A stretch of DNA of 64,000 bases from Micromonospora globbae (lineage in GTDB: Bacteria > Actinomycetota > Actinomycetes > Mycobacteriales > Micromonosporaceae). Below the pieces are notes generated by a model. The model ran no database searches and had not been told where the DNA came from. It saw nothing but the letters and a program-made list of their open reading frames with translations. The first letter of the stretch is position 1; each line of letters opens with the position of its first letter. The stretch spans positions 186,001-250,000 of the forward strand of contig NZ_RAQQ01000003.1 of the NCBI RefSeq assembly GCF_003610785.1, written 5' to 3'. Positions 1 to 10,781 of this stretch are shown here, piece after piece. Position numbers and translations under genes: made by a program.

Positions 1-1
1 C

Positions 2-2233
<2,232 letters not shown>

Positions 2234-2250
2234 CGACCACCGCCACGGCC

Positions 2251-2278
2251 GACCGGCCGCCCGCCCGGGCGGCCGGTC
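2251..2278. terminator. 13-bp stem bidirectional terminator between leuS and phosphotransferase
   Basis: A perfect inverted repeat, arms 2251-2263 and 2266-2278, separated by CC. It fills the gap between the convergent leuS and phosphotransferase genes and runs into the latter's stop codon (2277-2279). There is no U-tract on either strand, as is usual for high-GC actinobacteria. Terminator function is inferred from position and stem strength. Confidence 0.7.
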
Positions 2279-3155
2279 AGCCGGCGAGCGCCGCCCGCAC
2301 GGCCGGGCGGTGCCGTCGCAACCAGGCGTGCCAGCCGCGGACCAGCTCCACGACGCCGGCCGCCCGCAGGCGGCGCATGCCGGGCTCGTCACGCTCGGCG
2401 CCGGCCGCGATCCCGCGCCAGGTGCCCTCCATCTGGTCGAGCATCACGTCGACGAGTTCCCGGCGGGGGAGCGTCACCGGATCGGGGGAGCGGCGCCCGG
2501 CCGGGAGCGGGCCGGTCCCGGCCGCGAGGGGCCGGGCCCCGGGCGGGTGCGGTGCGGTGCCGGCCGCGTGCGCTGCGGCCCCGGCCGCGTCGTACCCGTC
2601 GCAGATGAGCCGGCACCGGCGGGCGAACTCGCCCGGGTCCGCGCCCGGACCGGACTCCGCCCAGTGCCAGCACGCGAACGCCACGTCCTCGATCCGGCGT
2701 CCGGGCGCGGCCCGGTCCCAGTCGACGAACGCGACGGGCAGCAGCCCGTCCGGCGTGTCCCGGTAGACCGTGTTCTTCGGCGACAGGTCACCGTGGCAGA
2801 CCGTCTCGGCTCCGGCGGCCAGCGGGCTGCCGGCGCACGCGTCGTGCAGCCGCCGGATCAGCCCGCCCAGCCCGATCAGCGCCGCGTCGGCGAAGTAGGC
2901 CGGATCCTCCCGGTCCCGCCACGGCACCCGGCCCTCGACGTAGCTGAGCACCTGCCGCCCGTGAGCGTCGCGGCCGAGGTGGCGCGGTGCGAGGTCCGCG
3001 CCCACGCGGTGGAGGTGGGTCAGGAGCCCGGCCACGTACGCGTCGCGGGCCGGCGACGTGCGGCGGACGGTGTCCCCGACCCGGACCACCTCGGCGACGA
3101 ACCCGCCGGGCAGGCGCTCCGGCGGGCCCGGGGCCCGCACCTCGGCGTCGGGCAC
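2277..3155 (-). CDS. aminoglycoside phosphotransferase (APH)-family kinase
   Basis: A 292-residue small-molecule kinase with the APH/choline-kinase fold. The catalytic Brenner loop reads HGDLSPKN (His121, Asp123, Asn128) and the metal-binding Asp lies in FVDWDRA (Asp145). The N-terminal lobe is short and the region around residues 185-215 is rich in Ala, Gly and Pro. The GTG start at 3155 follows the TGA of the upstream gene by two bases, so the gene is probably translated by coupling in the murT-gatD-TVP38 run. Substrate is unknown: this family includes antibiotic, homoserine, choline and sugar kinases, and nothing here singles one out. Resistance should not be assumed from the family name. 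Confidence 0.82.
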   Translation of the reverse strand: MPDAEVRAPGPPERLPGGFVAEVVRVGDTVRRTSPARDAYVAGLLTHLHRVGADLAPRHLGRDAHGRQVLSYVEGRVPWRDREDPAYFADAALIGLGGLIRRLHDACAGSPLAAGAETVCHGDLSPKNTVYRDTPDGLLPVAFVDWDRAAPGRRIEDVAFACWHWAESGPGADPGEFARRCRLICDGYDAAGAAAHAAGTAPHPPGARPLAAGTGPLPAGRRSPDPVTLPRRELVDVMLDQMEGTWRGIAAGAERDEPGMRRLRAAGVVELVRGWHAWLRRHRPAVRAALAG

Positions 3156-3157
3156 CG

Positions 3158-3841
3158 TCAGCCCTGCGCGGTGCGGCGGCGGCGCTCGGCCCGCCACAGC
3201 CGACGGACCAGCACGGCGCCCGCGACGAGGCCGAGCCCGGCGGGAGCCACGGCGAACCAGTTGACGTCGGCCGGCGAGGTGACCGCCGCGCCGACCGCGG
3301 CGTACCCGAACGCGCTCGGCACGGCGGCGATCACGCTGCCGGCGAGGAACGGCAGCAGCCGCGCCCCGGTGGTGCCGTAGCCGTAGCTGACCAGGCCGTA
3401 CCCGGCGATGGGCACGAGCCGGACGGTCACGACGCCGAGCACGCTCTGCCGGGCGAACCAGCCGTCGAGGCGGGCCAGCCGGCCGCGGACGCGCTCGGCG
3501 ACGAACTGCCGGCCCAGCAGCCGGCCGACCGCGAACCCCACCGCGGCGGCCAGGAGCGCGGCGGTCAGCGCGTACCCGGCGCCCTCCAGCGGACCGAAGA
3601 TCGCCCCGGAGGCGAGGGTGATGAAGGTGCGCGGCACCAGGGCGACGAGCAGCAGCGCGCCGGCGAGGACGGCCGCCACCGGGGCGAGCCCGCCGAGCCG
3701 GTCGGCGAGCCGGGGCAGCTCGGACGGGTCCGGCAGGGGCACCACGAGCAGCAGCGCGCCACACGCCGCCACGATGAGCAGCAGGAACGCGAACCGGACG
3801 GCCGACGGCTGGCGCAGCAGCCGCCGGACGGCGGGCGTCAT
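3158..3841 (-). CDS. TVP38/TMEM64 (VTT-domain) membrane protein
   Basis: A 227-residue integral membrane protein of the TVP38/TMEM64, DedA-related family. An N-terminal transmembrane helix (about residues 15-35) is followed by the family's conserved core: a stretch with PRTFITLASGAIFG, then GRLLGRQFV, RLVPIAGYGLVSYGYG near the middle, and two further hydrophobic helices. DedA-superfamily proteins are implicated in moving lipid carriers or phospholipids across the membrane, but the role of this member is unknown. The ATG at 3841 overlaps the gatD stop as ATGA, so it is co-transcribed with the lipid II amidation genes. That context is suggestive of an envelope role but does not prove one. Confidence 0.85.
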   Translation of the reverse strand: MTPAVRRLLRQPSAVRFAFLLLIVAACGALLLVVPLPDPSELPRLADRLGGLAPVAAVLAGALLLVALVPRTFITLASGAIFGPLEGAGYALTAALLAAAVGFAVGRLLGRQFVAERVRGRLARLDGWFARQSVLGVVTVRLVPIAGYGLVSYGYGTTGARLLPFLAGSVIAAVPSAFGYAAVGAAVTSPADVNWFAVAPAGLGLVAGAVLVRRLWRAERRRRTAQG

Positions 3842-4557
3842 CCGCGCGCGGCGGCCACCGCGGCGCGTCGCTCGGCGCGGAGCCGCTCGGGCCAGGTGTC
3901 GTCCACCGGCGGGAGCTGGTGCACTCCGGTGGCCCACCGCAGCAGCAGGTCGGCCAGCGCGGGGTTGCGGGCCAGCGCCGGGCCGTGCGAGTACGTGCCG
4001 AGCAGCTTCCCGCGCCAGGCGCCCTCGGTGGCGCCGTCGTTGCCGACGCCCGCGGTGACCCGGGCCAGCGGCGCCACACCGGGCCCGAGGTGCGTACGCC
4101 CGCCGTGGTTCTCGAATCCGCTGAGCGGGGGCAGCCCCAGGCGCCCGTCGACGTCGCCGGCCAGCTCGCCCACGGCCCGGCTCTCGCCCCGGTCGGAGGT
4201 GATGTCGAGCAGTTCGAGCCCCGCGTACCTCGTGCCCTTGGCGAAGAAGGAGTTGCCGAGGAGCTGGTAGCCGGCGCAGACGCCGAACACCACGGAGCCC
4301 TGGGCCACGGCCCGGTGCAGCCCGCCGTCGGCGATCAACCGCTGCGCGCCGAGCGCCTGCGGGCCGTCCTCGCCGCCGCCGATGAGGTAGATGTCGGCCG
4401 TGGCGGGCAGCCGCTGGTCGGAGCGGACCTCCAGCACCTCGACGGGCATCCCGCGCTGGCGCGCGCGCCGGGCCAGGATCAGGGCGTTGCCCCGGTCGCC
4501 GTACGTGGAGAGCAGGTCGGGGTAGACCCAGACGATGCGCAGGCTCTCAGTTGACAC
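3838..4557 (-). CDS. gatD: lipid II isoglutaminyl synthase, glutamine amidotransferase subunit
   Basis: A 239-residue class I glutaminase. With MurT it converts the alpha-carboxyl of D-Glu in the lipid II stem peptide to D-isoglutamine. The nucleophile is Cys94 in FGVCAGYQLLG and the catalytic His is His191 in GTYSHGP; both positions fit the GatD family, as does IYLIGGGEDGPQ near residue 56. The start is GTG at 4557, which overlaps the 3' end of murT by 11 bases; no better in-frame start lies nearby. The overlap with murT and the family's obligatory pairing make the assignment strong. Confidence 0.94.
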   Translation of the reverse strand: MSTESLRIVWVYPDLLSTYGDRGNALILARRARQRGMPVEVLEVRSDQRLPATADIYLIGGGEDGPQALGAQRLIADGGLHRAVAQGSVVFGVCAGYQLLGNSFFAKGTRYAGLELLDITSDRGESRAVGELAGDVDGRLGLPPLSGFENHGGRTHLGPGVAPLARVTAGVGNDGATEGAWRGKLLGTYSHGPALARNPALADLLLRWATGVHQLPPVDDTWPERLRAERRAAVAAARG

Positions 4558-5809
4558 GGTCCAACTCCGCTCGGATGTCCTGGAACGCGGTGTAGTTGGC
4601 GATGACCTCGAGGCGCCCCGGTGGCACCGCGCGGATCGCGTCGGTGAACGTCCGGACGTGCTGGAACGGCACGTCGTTGACGTCGAGCCGGACGGCGAGG
4701 TCGTACGCCCGGTCGCCGGTGATGAGCACCTGCCGGCCGCGCAGCGGGGCGAAGTCCACGTCGAAGAGCCATGACGTGTCCAGCCCGTCCGGGTCCCGCG
4801 CGTTGATCGACAACAGTGTCGGCGCCAGGTCGGCCATGTCGAACGCCTCCAGCCAGCTGGCCGGGTTCTTGGCCAGCAGCAGCCGGATGAGGCGCCCCTC
4901 CCGCTCGACCTGCGCGTAGCGGCCGGCCACCGAGGTGACGCTCGCGAGCCGCGACACCGCGTCGACCGGTCGGACGCCGAACTCGGCGGCCACCGCGAGC
5001 GCCGTGGCCGCGTTACCGATGTTGACCTTGCCGGGCAGTTGGAGGGAGACCTTGTGCCACGCGCCGGTCGGGTCCAGCACGCCGTCGTCCTCGACGACCC
5101 AGTGCGGCTGCGGGCGGCGCAGCGGGCACCCGCTGCACCACCACTGGTCGCCCGAGCGCTGGATGGTGGAGCCGCACTCGGGGCACACCCAGGAGTCGTC
5201 GTGCCACCGCTGGCCGGCGCTGAACCAGGTGACCGTGGGCGGCTTGATCCGGTGGTCGTGGGTGGGCGGGGGGGACGCGGCCCAGACGACCATCGGGTCG
5301 TCGGCGTTGGCGACCACCCGCACGTCGGGGTGCCGCACCAGCGCCGCGCGCCAGAGCTGCGCCATCATGGCGACCTCCTTGGCGCGGTCGAGCTGGTCGC
5401 GGGAGAGGTTGAGCAGTGCCACCACGTGCGGGTCGGTGGCCTCCAGGACCTGGGCGAGGTAGTGCTCGTCGACCTCGAGCACCGCGTACGGCGTGCTGCC
5501 CGCCTTGGCCAGCGCCGAGGTGTGGCCGGTGGGCATGTTGGCGCCGAACGAGTTGGTGGCGACCTTGCCGAGCACGCCGACCGCGGCGGCGGCCAGCCGG
5601 GTCGTGGTCGTCTTGCCGTTGGTGCCGGAGATGAGCGCGATCGCGCGTCCGGCGGCGAGGTGCGCGAGCAGGTCGGGGTCGATCTTGAGGCCGATCCATC
5701 CGCCGATCACCGAACCGTCACCCCGGCCGGCGGCCCGCGACAGCGCCGCGGCCGTCCGGGACACGGAGCTGGCCACCTTCGCCCGCAGGGGCATCTTCGC
5801 GTCCGTCAC
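4547..5809 (-). CDS. murT: lipid II isoglutaminyl synthase, MurT subunit
   Basis: A 420-residue Mur-ligase-like ATP-dependent subunit that activates the D-Glu carboxyl for amidation, using ammonia from GatD. The P-loop is SGTNGKTTTT (Lys66). A four-cysteine zinc ribbon (Cys209, Cys212, Cys225, Cys228), characteristic of MurT, interrupts the central domain. The C-terminus carries NYTAFQDIR, typical of the MurT-specific domain. The GTG start at 5809 is preceded by TAACCT and seven bases, so the mRNA is probably leaderless; an ATG 15 bases downstream is the alternative. The gene is divergent from mraZ, placing lipid II amidation beside the dcw cluster. Confidence 0.94.
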   Translation of the reverse strand: MTDAKMPLRAKVASSVSRTAAALSRAAGRGDGSVIGGWIGLKIDPDLLAHLAAGRAIALISGTNGKTTTTRLAAAAVGVLGKVATNSFGANMPTGHTSALAKAGSTPYAVLEVDEHYLAQVLEATDPHVVALLNLSRDQLDRAKEVAMMAQLWRAALVRHPDVRVVANADDPMVVWAASPPPTHDHRIKPPTVTWFSAGQRWHDDSWVCPECGSTIQRSGDQWWCSGCPLRRPQPHWVVEDDGVLDPTGAWHKVSLQLPGKVNIGNAATALAVAAEFGVRPVDAVSRLASVTSVAGRYAQVEREGRLIRLLLAKNPASWLEAFDMADLAPTLLSINARDPDGLDTSWLFDVDFAPLRGRQVLITGDRAYDLAVRLDVNDVPFQHVRTFTDAIRAVPPGRLEVIANYTAFQDIRAELDRVN

Positions 5810-6033
5810 GCGAGCGAGGTTACCGGACCCTCGGCTCCGCCAGATCGCCGCCGACGGCGAACCGTTCGGCCGGGGAGCCCGGGCGGGTGGCCGGTTTCGC
5901 CTCGGCCGGACGGAGTCGATCTATGTCGGGAAACGGACGCCGCCGGCGGGGCGCCACGGCCCTCCACTCGGCTCCACCCCCTGTGACGTGCTGTTTTGCG
6001 CGGAGATCGGGCGCGCCACGCGGGCGTTTCCGG

Positions 6034-6061
6034 TTGCAGGTGGAGGGAAGTGGAGTAGAGT
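6034..6061 (+). promoter_or_regulatory. Pmra promoter of the dcw cluster
   Basis: A -35-like TTGCAG (6034-6039) and a -10 TAGAGT (6056-6061) are separated by 16 bases. The -10 lies inside the MraZ repeats. The predicted transcript starts near 6068, leaving a leader of about 80 bases before the mraZ GTG. Confidence 0.6.
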
Positions 6062-6069
6062 GGGGCCCA
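6040..6069 (+). promoter_or_regulatory. MraZ operator: three 10-bp direct repeats
   Basis: Three tandem units beginning GTGGAG, GTGGAG and GTGGGG start at 6040, 6050 and 6060. MraZ is known to bind short G-rich direct repeats spaced one helical turn apart upstream of its own gene. The repeats cover the -10 of Pmra, so MraZ bound here should block initiation (autorepression). Confidence 0.75.
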
Positions 6070-6148
6070 ATGGTGAGGCCGGGAGGGCCCACCGGCCCGG
6101 GGGGTCAGCGGCGCCGCGAACGCCGCTCAAGGGCGAGGGGGTTGGGCC

Positions 6149-6580
6149 GTGTTCCTCGGCACCCACACTCCGCGCCTGGACGACAAAGGCCGGTTGATCC
6201 TTCCGGCGAAGTTCCGGGATGAGCTGGCGGGGGGTGTCGTGATCACGAAAGGGCAGGAGCGCTGCCTCTACGTCTTCCCGATGCCCGAGTTCCAGCGGAT
6301 CGCGGAGCAGTTGCGCGCCCAACCGATGACGAGCAAGGCGGCCCGGGCCTACAGCCGGGTCTTCTTCGCCAGCGCGCACGACGAGGTGCCGGACAAGCAG
6401 GGCCGGGTGACGATCCCGGCCCACCTGCGGGAGTACGCGGCGCTCGACCGCGATCTGGTCGTGATCGGCGCGAGCACACGGGTGGAGATCTGGGACAAGG
6501 CCGCCTGGGAGTCCTACCTCGCCGAGAGCGAAGACGAGTTCGCCGACATCGAGGAGGGGGTGCTGCCCGGCGGTCTGTAG
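6149..6580 (+). CDS. mraZ: transcriptional regulator MraZ
   Basis: A 143-residue DNA-binding protein with two SpoVT/AbrB-type half-domains: the first opens [22 protein letters not shown] and the second holds [16 protein letters not shown] around residues 85-100. MraZ forms rings and represses the dcw operon it heads. Length and motif spacing match the family. The GTG start at 6149 follows the purine-rich AGGGCGAGGGGG. The protein's likely operator is the triple repeat 80-110 bases upstream. Confidence 0.96.
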   Translation: MFLGTHTPRLDDKGRLILPAKFRDELAGGVVITKGQERCLYVFPMPEFQRIAEQLRAQPMTSKAARAYSRVFFASAHDEVPDKQGRVTIPAHLREYAALDRDLVVIGASTRVEIWDKAAWESYLAESEDEFADIEEGVLPGGL

Positions 6581-6628
6581 GCGGAACGGCGCTCGGCGTA
6601 CTGCGAGATCTCCAGCCGCTTTCGAGTT

Positions 6629-6654
6629 CCTGGCACCCCTTCCCCGGTGCCAGG
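6629..6654. repeat. perfect 9-bp inverted repeat between mraZ and rsmH
   Basis: Arms CCTGGCACC (6629-6637) and GGTGCCAGG (6646-6654) flank an eight-base loop. No U-tract follows. It could be an attenuator, an RNA processing site or a protein operator for the distal part of the cluster. Confidence 0.6.
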
Positions 6655-6783
6655 CGCACGATCCACGGGGGGCCCGCGGCCTCGCGGCGGACGGGAGCGG
6701 ATGGGGATCTGGCGGTACGGCGACGGCGCCGTCCGACGCGGGGCGCGAGAGCGGAAGAACGGTTACCAGCAGTGGGGGTCGAC

Positions 6784-7896
6784 ATGGGGGAGCTACGCGG
6801 CACGCACGTGCCGGTGCTGCTCGAGAGGTGTCTCGAGCTGCTCGCCCCCGCGCTGGACCGGGGCGACCGGACGGTGTACGTCGACGCCACGCTGGGCCTG
6901 GGCGGGCACGCCGAGGCGGTGCTCGAGGCGCACCCGCGGACGGTCCTCGTCGGGCTCGACCGGGACACCGAGGCCCTCGCGCACGCGCGGGTGCGGCTGG
7001 CCCGTTTCGCCGACCGGATCCACCTCGAGCACGCGGTCTACGACGAGTTGCCCGACGTGCTCGACCGGCTCGGTTACCCGGGCGTGGACGGGATCCTTTT
7101 CGACCTGGGGGTCTCGTCGCTGCAACTGGACGCGCCCGACCGCGGGTTCGCCTACGCGCAGGACGCACCGCTCGACATGCGCATGGACCAGACCCGGGGG
7201 GTGACCGCCGAGGAGGTGGTCAACACCTACAGCCACCCGGAGCTGGCCCGGGTGCTGCGGGTGTACGGCGAGGAGAGGTTCGCCGGGCGGATCGCCTCGG
7301 CGATCGTCCGGGAGCGGGAACGCGCCCGGATCACCTCGTCGGCCCGGCTCGCGGAGCTGGTACGGGAGGCCATTCCGGCACCAGCCCGACGAACCGGGGG
7401 ACACCCGGCAAAGAGAACGTTTCAGGCTTTGCGGATCGAGGTAAATCGGGAACTGGCCGCGCTGGAGACGGCGCTGCCGGCCGCGCTCGACGCGCTCAAC
7501 GTCGGCGGTCGCATGGTGGTCCTGTCCTACCACTCGCTGGAGGACCGGCTCACCAAGGCGGCGCTCGCCGATCGGGTGCGCAGCACCGGCCCGATCGACC
7601 TCCCGGTCGAGCTGCCCGGCACGGGCCCGACGTTCCGGCTGTTGAGCCGGGGCGCGGAGCTGCCCGGGGAGCTCGAGGTCGCCGCGAACCCGCGCGCCGC
7701 CTCCGTGCGGCTGCGGGCCGCGGAACGCATCGACCCGGATGCCGAACGGCAGCGGCGGACCGACCGCGAACGGTCCCGCCGCCGGGTCAGGGCGATGCAC
7801 CAACCGGGCACAGGGTCCGGCGGACCGGTGGGGGATCGGCGGCCGCCGGAGGACGACAGTGGGACGGACGTAGAGGGGGAGGGACATGAACGTTGA
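6784..7896 (+). CDS. rsmH: 16S rRNA (cytosine-1402-N4)-methyltransferase RsmH
   Basis: An SAM-dependent methyltransferase (formerly MraW) that modifies C1402 in the decoding centre of 16S rRNA. The SAM-binding glycine loop is [14 protein letters not shown] near residue 33, followed by LVGLDRD and the family block [13 protein letters not shown] and MRMDQ near residues 110-135. [17 protein letters not shown] identifies RsmH specifically. The last 60 residues are a charged, disordered tail. I chose the ATG at 6784 after GTGGGGG; a GTG at 6772 is possible but lies within the ribosome binding site. The gene overlaps ftsL by 11 bases. Confidence 0.95.
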   Translation: MGELRGTHVPVLLERCLELLAPALDRGDRTVYVDATLGLGGHAEAVLEAHPRTVLVGLDRDTEALAHARVRLARFADRIHLEHAVYDELPDVLDRLGYPGVDGILFDLGVSSLQLDAPDRGFAYAQDAPLDMRMDQTRGVTAEEVVNTYSHPELARVLRVYGEERFAGRIASAIVRERERARITSSARLAELVREAIPAPARRTGGHPAKRTFQALRIEVNRELAALETALPAALDALNVGGRMVVLSYHSLEDRLTKAALADRVRSTGPIDLPVELPGTGPTFRLLSRGAELPGELEVAANPRAASVRLRAAERIDPDAERQRRTDRERSRRRVRAMHQPGTGSGGPVGDRRPPEDDSGTDVEGEGHER

Positions 7897-8491
7897 CAGG
7901 CGCGAGCGCCGGGACTTCGCCGGCGTCGGGCAGCGCGCACCGCGGTCGGGGGGCCGGACCGCGGCGGAGCGGGCCACCCGCGCGGGTAACGGTACGTCAC
8001 GCATCGACCGGGTGAACCGGCAGGGGGAGTCCCGCGCGCGGGGGGCGCGCGAGTTCCCGGTGCAGGGCACCGCGGCGCTGCGGCCGGCCGAGCGGGGTGG
8101 CGCCACCGCCGCGCGCCCGCCGCGGCTGCGGGTGGCGCCGCCGCCGCCGGTGAAGGTGCCGCGGGCGCCGTTCGCGGCGCTGATCGTGGTGCTCGTGGTC
8201 GGCGGGGTGCTCGGCATCCTGCTGGTCAACACCAAGATCAACGAGAACGCGTTCAAGCTGGAGAAGCTCGAGCAGCAGCAGGCCCGGCTGGACCTGGAGC
8301 AGCAGCAGCTGAACAAGCAGATCGCCAAGGCCGAGGCGCCGGGCAACCTGGTCGCCGAGGCCCGCCGGCTCGGGCTGGTCGAGTCGGGCGAGCCGGGGTA
8401 CATCCGGCTGCCCGACGGCCAGACCATCGGCGTGCCGCAGCCGGCCACCGGCGAGCCGTCGGTGACCAGCCAGCAGGGCGCGGGACGCTGA
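7886..8491 (+). CDS. ftsL: FtsL-type septum protein (single TM, coiled coil)
   Basis: A 201-residue bitopic membrane protein. About 90 cytoplasmic residues, basic and low in complexity, precede one transmembrane helix (residues 95-114). A short Gln/Leu-rich coiled coil (about 118-150) and an extracytoplasmic tail follow. This topology and its location between rsmH and ftsI match FtsL, which with FtsB and FtsQ links the divisome to FtsW/FtsI. Sequence conservation in this family is weak, so the name rests mainly on synteny. The start overlaps rsmH by 11 bases. Confidence 0.75.
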   Translation: MNVDRRERRDFAGVGQRAPRSGGRTAAERATRAGNGTSRIDRVNRQGESRARGAREFPVQGTAALRPAERGGATAARPPRLRVAPPPPVKVPRAPFAALIVVLVVGGVLGILLVNTKINENAFKLEKLEQQQARLDLEQQQLNKQIAKAEAPGNLVAEARRLGLVESGEPGYIRLPDGQTIGVPQPATGEPSVTSQQGAGR

Positions 8492-8494
8492 ACC

Positions 8495-10690
8495 GTGCCA
8501 CCGAGGTCGGAGGACCCGCGCCGGGACGCCACGGGCTCCCGGCGCGGCTCGTCCCGGGAGAACACCGGCCGGGGCTCCGGCGAGCCGGGCGTCGGAGGCA
8601 TCTCCGGCGCCCGGGCGTACACCCCGCGCGGGCGCACGATCCGCGAGGAGCGCGCCGGTCTGCCCCGCGGCGGCGCCGAGCAGCGGCGCACCCCGCGCAG
8701 CAGCCGCTCGGGTGACCCGTTCCGGCCCGCGTTGCAGGTCCTCGACGGCGGTCGCGCCGGCGCCACCCGGGCCACCCGTCGCGGCGCGCCCGCCACCGGC
8801 CGATCCGGCGTCGTCCGGACCGTCCAGGCACGTACGCCGGGCGGTGCCGGGGACGAGCCGCCCGGGCCGCGGCGCCGGACCGTCCCCCGCGCCCCGCGCC
8901 GGTCGGACCGGCCGGCGGCCCGCCGGCCCCCGCGCAAGCCGCCCCGGCCGCCGAAGCTCGCCGACCCGCGGCGGCGGCTGCGCCTGGGCACCGTGCTCAC
9001 CCTGGCGCTCTTCGCCACCATCGGCATCCGGCTGGTCGTCCTCCAGGCCGTCGACGCGCCGGCGTACGCCGGTGGCGGGGTGACCGACCGGACCCGCACG
9101 GTGGACCTGCCGGCGCCCCGCGGCGCGATCTACGACCGGACCGGTGCCCCGCTGGCGCACAGCGTGGAGGCCCGGTACGTCTTCGCCGACCCCACGCTGA
9201 TCGAGGACCCGGCGGCCACCGCGCGGGCGCTCTCCCCGCTGCTGGGCATCTCGGCGTCCAAGCTGACCAAGCTCATGCAGCCGCGCCGGCTGGAGAACGG
9301 CAACCCGTCGCGCTTCGAGTACCTCGCCCGGGGCGTCGAGGTCGCCACGGCCCGGCAGGTGCAGGCGCTGGAGCTGCCCGGCATCGGCGTGCACCGCGAC
9401 GAGCGGCGCGAGGTGCCCGGCGACGACCTGGCCGCCAACCTCATCGGCTTCACGAGCGAGGACATGAACGGCCTGGAGGGGCTGGAGGCCCGCTACGACG
9501 ACCTGCTGCGCGGCGAGGACGGCAAGCGGGTCTACGAGGCCGGCCAGGGCGACCTGGCCGCCCCCATCCCCGGCGGCTACAGCCGCACGACGCCGCCCAA
9601 GCCGGGCAGCTCGTTGCAGCTCACCATCGACCGCGACCTCCAGTACATGACCCAGGTGATCCTCAGCCGGCACATGGCGCGGGCCAAGGGCGGCACGGCC
9701 GCCGCCGTCGTGCTGGACCCGACCACCGGCGAGGTGCTGGCCCAGGCCAGCCACCCCACGTACAACGCGGCGAAGCCGCTCCCCAGCGACCCCGTGGCCC
9801 GGGAGGACGCCGCCACCAGCTTCGTGGTCGACCCCGGCTCGGTGCACAAGGCGATCACGTTCGGGGCGGCGCTCCAGGAGGGGGTCATCACGCCGGACAC
9901 CGCCCTGCCGATCGAGAACAGCGTCAAGAAGGGCGACACCTGGTTCTCCGACACCCACCCGGCCAACGGGCGGAGGATGAGCGTCGCGGGGATGCTCGCG
10001 TACTCCTCGAACGTCGGCACCATCAAGATCGCCGACGAGCTGGGCCAGGACCGGCTGATTGACTACCAGCGCCGGTTCGGGCTGGGCCAGCCCACCGGGG
10101 AGGGCATGCCGGGCGAGGCCAGCGGCCGGCTGCTGCCCGCCGAGGAGTGGAGCGAGTCGTCGTACGGGTCGGTGCCGATCGGGCACAGCGTGGACGCCAC
10201 GCCGCTGCAGATGGCCGCCGCGTACGCCGCCATCGCCAACGACGGGACGTACGTCCAGCCGCACCTCGTCAAGGAGGTGATCGGCCCGGACGGCACCCGT
10301 ACGCCGGCCAAGCCCCCGGTCACCCGCCCGGTGCTCAGCCCGGCGAACGCGGCGGCGCTGCGCACCCTGCTGGAGGCGGTCACCACCGTCGAGGGCGCCA
10401 CCGGCACCACCGCCGCCGTTCCCGGCTTCCGGGTCGCCGGCAAGACCGGCACGGGGTGGCGGCTCGTGGACGGGAGGAAGCAGCCCGGCGAGGTCAACTC
10501 GTTCATCGGGATGGCACCGGCCGAGAAGCCCCGCTACGTTATCGCCGTCTTCGTCTACGCGCCCCAGGGCGGGGGCGCCGCGATCGCCAATCCGGCGTTC
10601 AAGGAGATGATGCAGTTCACTCTCCGTCACTACAAGGTGCCGCCGTCGACCACGAGCAAACCGCCCAAGTTCGTCGTCTATCCGCGCTGA
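8495..10690 (+). CDS. ftsI: septal peptidoglycan transpeptidase (class B PBP, FtsI/PBP3)
   Basis: A 731-residue class B penicillin-binding protein that crosslinks peptidoglycan at the division septum. A long disordered, Arg/Pro-rich cytoplasmic region (1-165) precedes the TM helix (about 168-188) and the PBP dimerisation domain. The transpeptidase domain has all three active-site motifs: SVHK with nucleophile Ser449 and Lys452, SSN (504-506) and KTGT (650-653). The protein is longer than the usual 580-650 residues because of the N-terminal extension. The GTG start lies three bases after the ftsL stop. The catalytic partner is FtsW, encoded about 4.3 kb downstream. Confidence 0.95.
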   Translation: MPPRSEDPRRDATGSRRGSSRENTGRGSGEPGVGGISGARAYTPRGRTIREERAGLPRGGAEQRRTPRSSRSGDPFRPALQVLDGGRAGATRATRRGAPATGRSGVVRTVQARTPGGAGDEPPGPRRRTVPRAPRRSDRPAARRPPRKPPRPPKLADPRRRLRLGTVLTLALFATIGIRLVVLQAVDAPAYAGGGVTDRTRTVDLPAPRGAIYDRTGAPLAHSVEARYVFADPTLIEDPAATARALSPLLGISASKLTKLMQPRRLENGNPSRFEYLARGVEVATARQVQALELPGIGVHRDERREVPGDDLAANLIGFTSEDMNGLEGLEARYDDLLRGEDGKRVYEAGQGDLAAPIPGGYSRTTPPKPGSSLQLTIDRDLQYMTQVILSRHMARAKGGTAAAVVLDPTTGEVLAQASHPTYNAAKPLPSDPVAREDAATSFVVDPGSVHKAITFGAALQEGVITPDTALPIENSVKKGDTWFSDTHPANGRRMSVAGMLAYSSNVGTIKIADELGQDRLIDYQRRFGLGQPTGEGMPGEASGRLLPAEEWSESSYGSVPIGHSVDATPLQMAAAYAAIANDGTYVQPHLVKEVIGPDGTRTPAKPPVTRPVLSPANAAALRTLLEAVTTVEGATGTTAAVPGFRVAGKTGTGWRLVDGRKQPGEVNSFIGMAPAEKPRYVIAVFVYAPQGGGAAIANPAFKEMMQFTLRHYKVPPSTTSKPPKFVVYPR

Positions 10691-10767
10691 CCAGCCATGG
10701 CGGGACATCATCGGTGAGTGCGGACGAACCACCGGGGCGGCGGTGCGGCCGGCGCCGGACGACCGGG

Positions 10768-10773
10768 TAGGGT
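10768..10773 (+). promoter_or_regulatory. murE -10 box (leaderless start)
   Basis: TAGGGT lies eight bases before the GTG at 10782, so a transcript would begin at or next to the start codon. It supports the 10782 start over the GTG 39 bases upstream, and it adds an internal promoter to the dcw cluster. No clear -35 is seen. Confidence 0.55.
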
Positions 10774-10781
10774 CTGACGCC

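Larger units (their letters stand above)
5810..6148. other. murT-mraZ divergent intergenic region
   Basis: A 339-base gap with no coding region that I can support. The left end holds the murT -10 (TAACCT on the minus strand, 5822-5817). The right half holds the Pmra promoter and three MraZ boxes. Between about 5830 and 6030 I see no further structure. Confidence 0.75.

Noticed and set aside
2277..3155. Antibiotic-resistance gene
   Set aside because: The APH-fold motifs are general to small-molecule kinases; no similarity to a specific resistance enzyme could be judged from the sequence alone.
2277..4079. One 600-codon minus-strand frame over three genes
   Set aside because: Only the last 292 codons resemble a protein (the phosphotransferase); the upstream part is out of frame with the TVP38 and gatD genes, which have clear family motifs.
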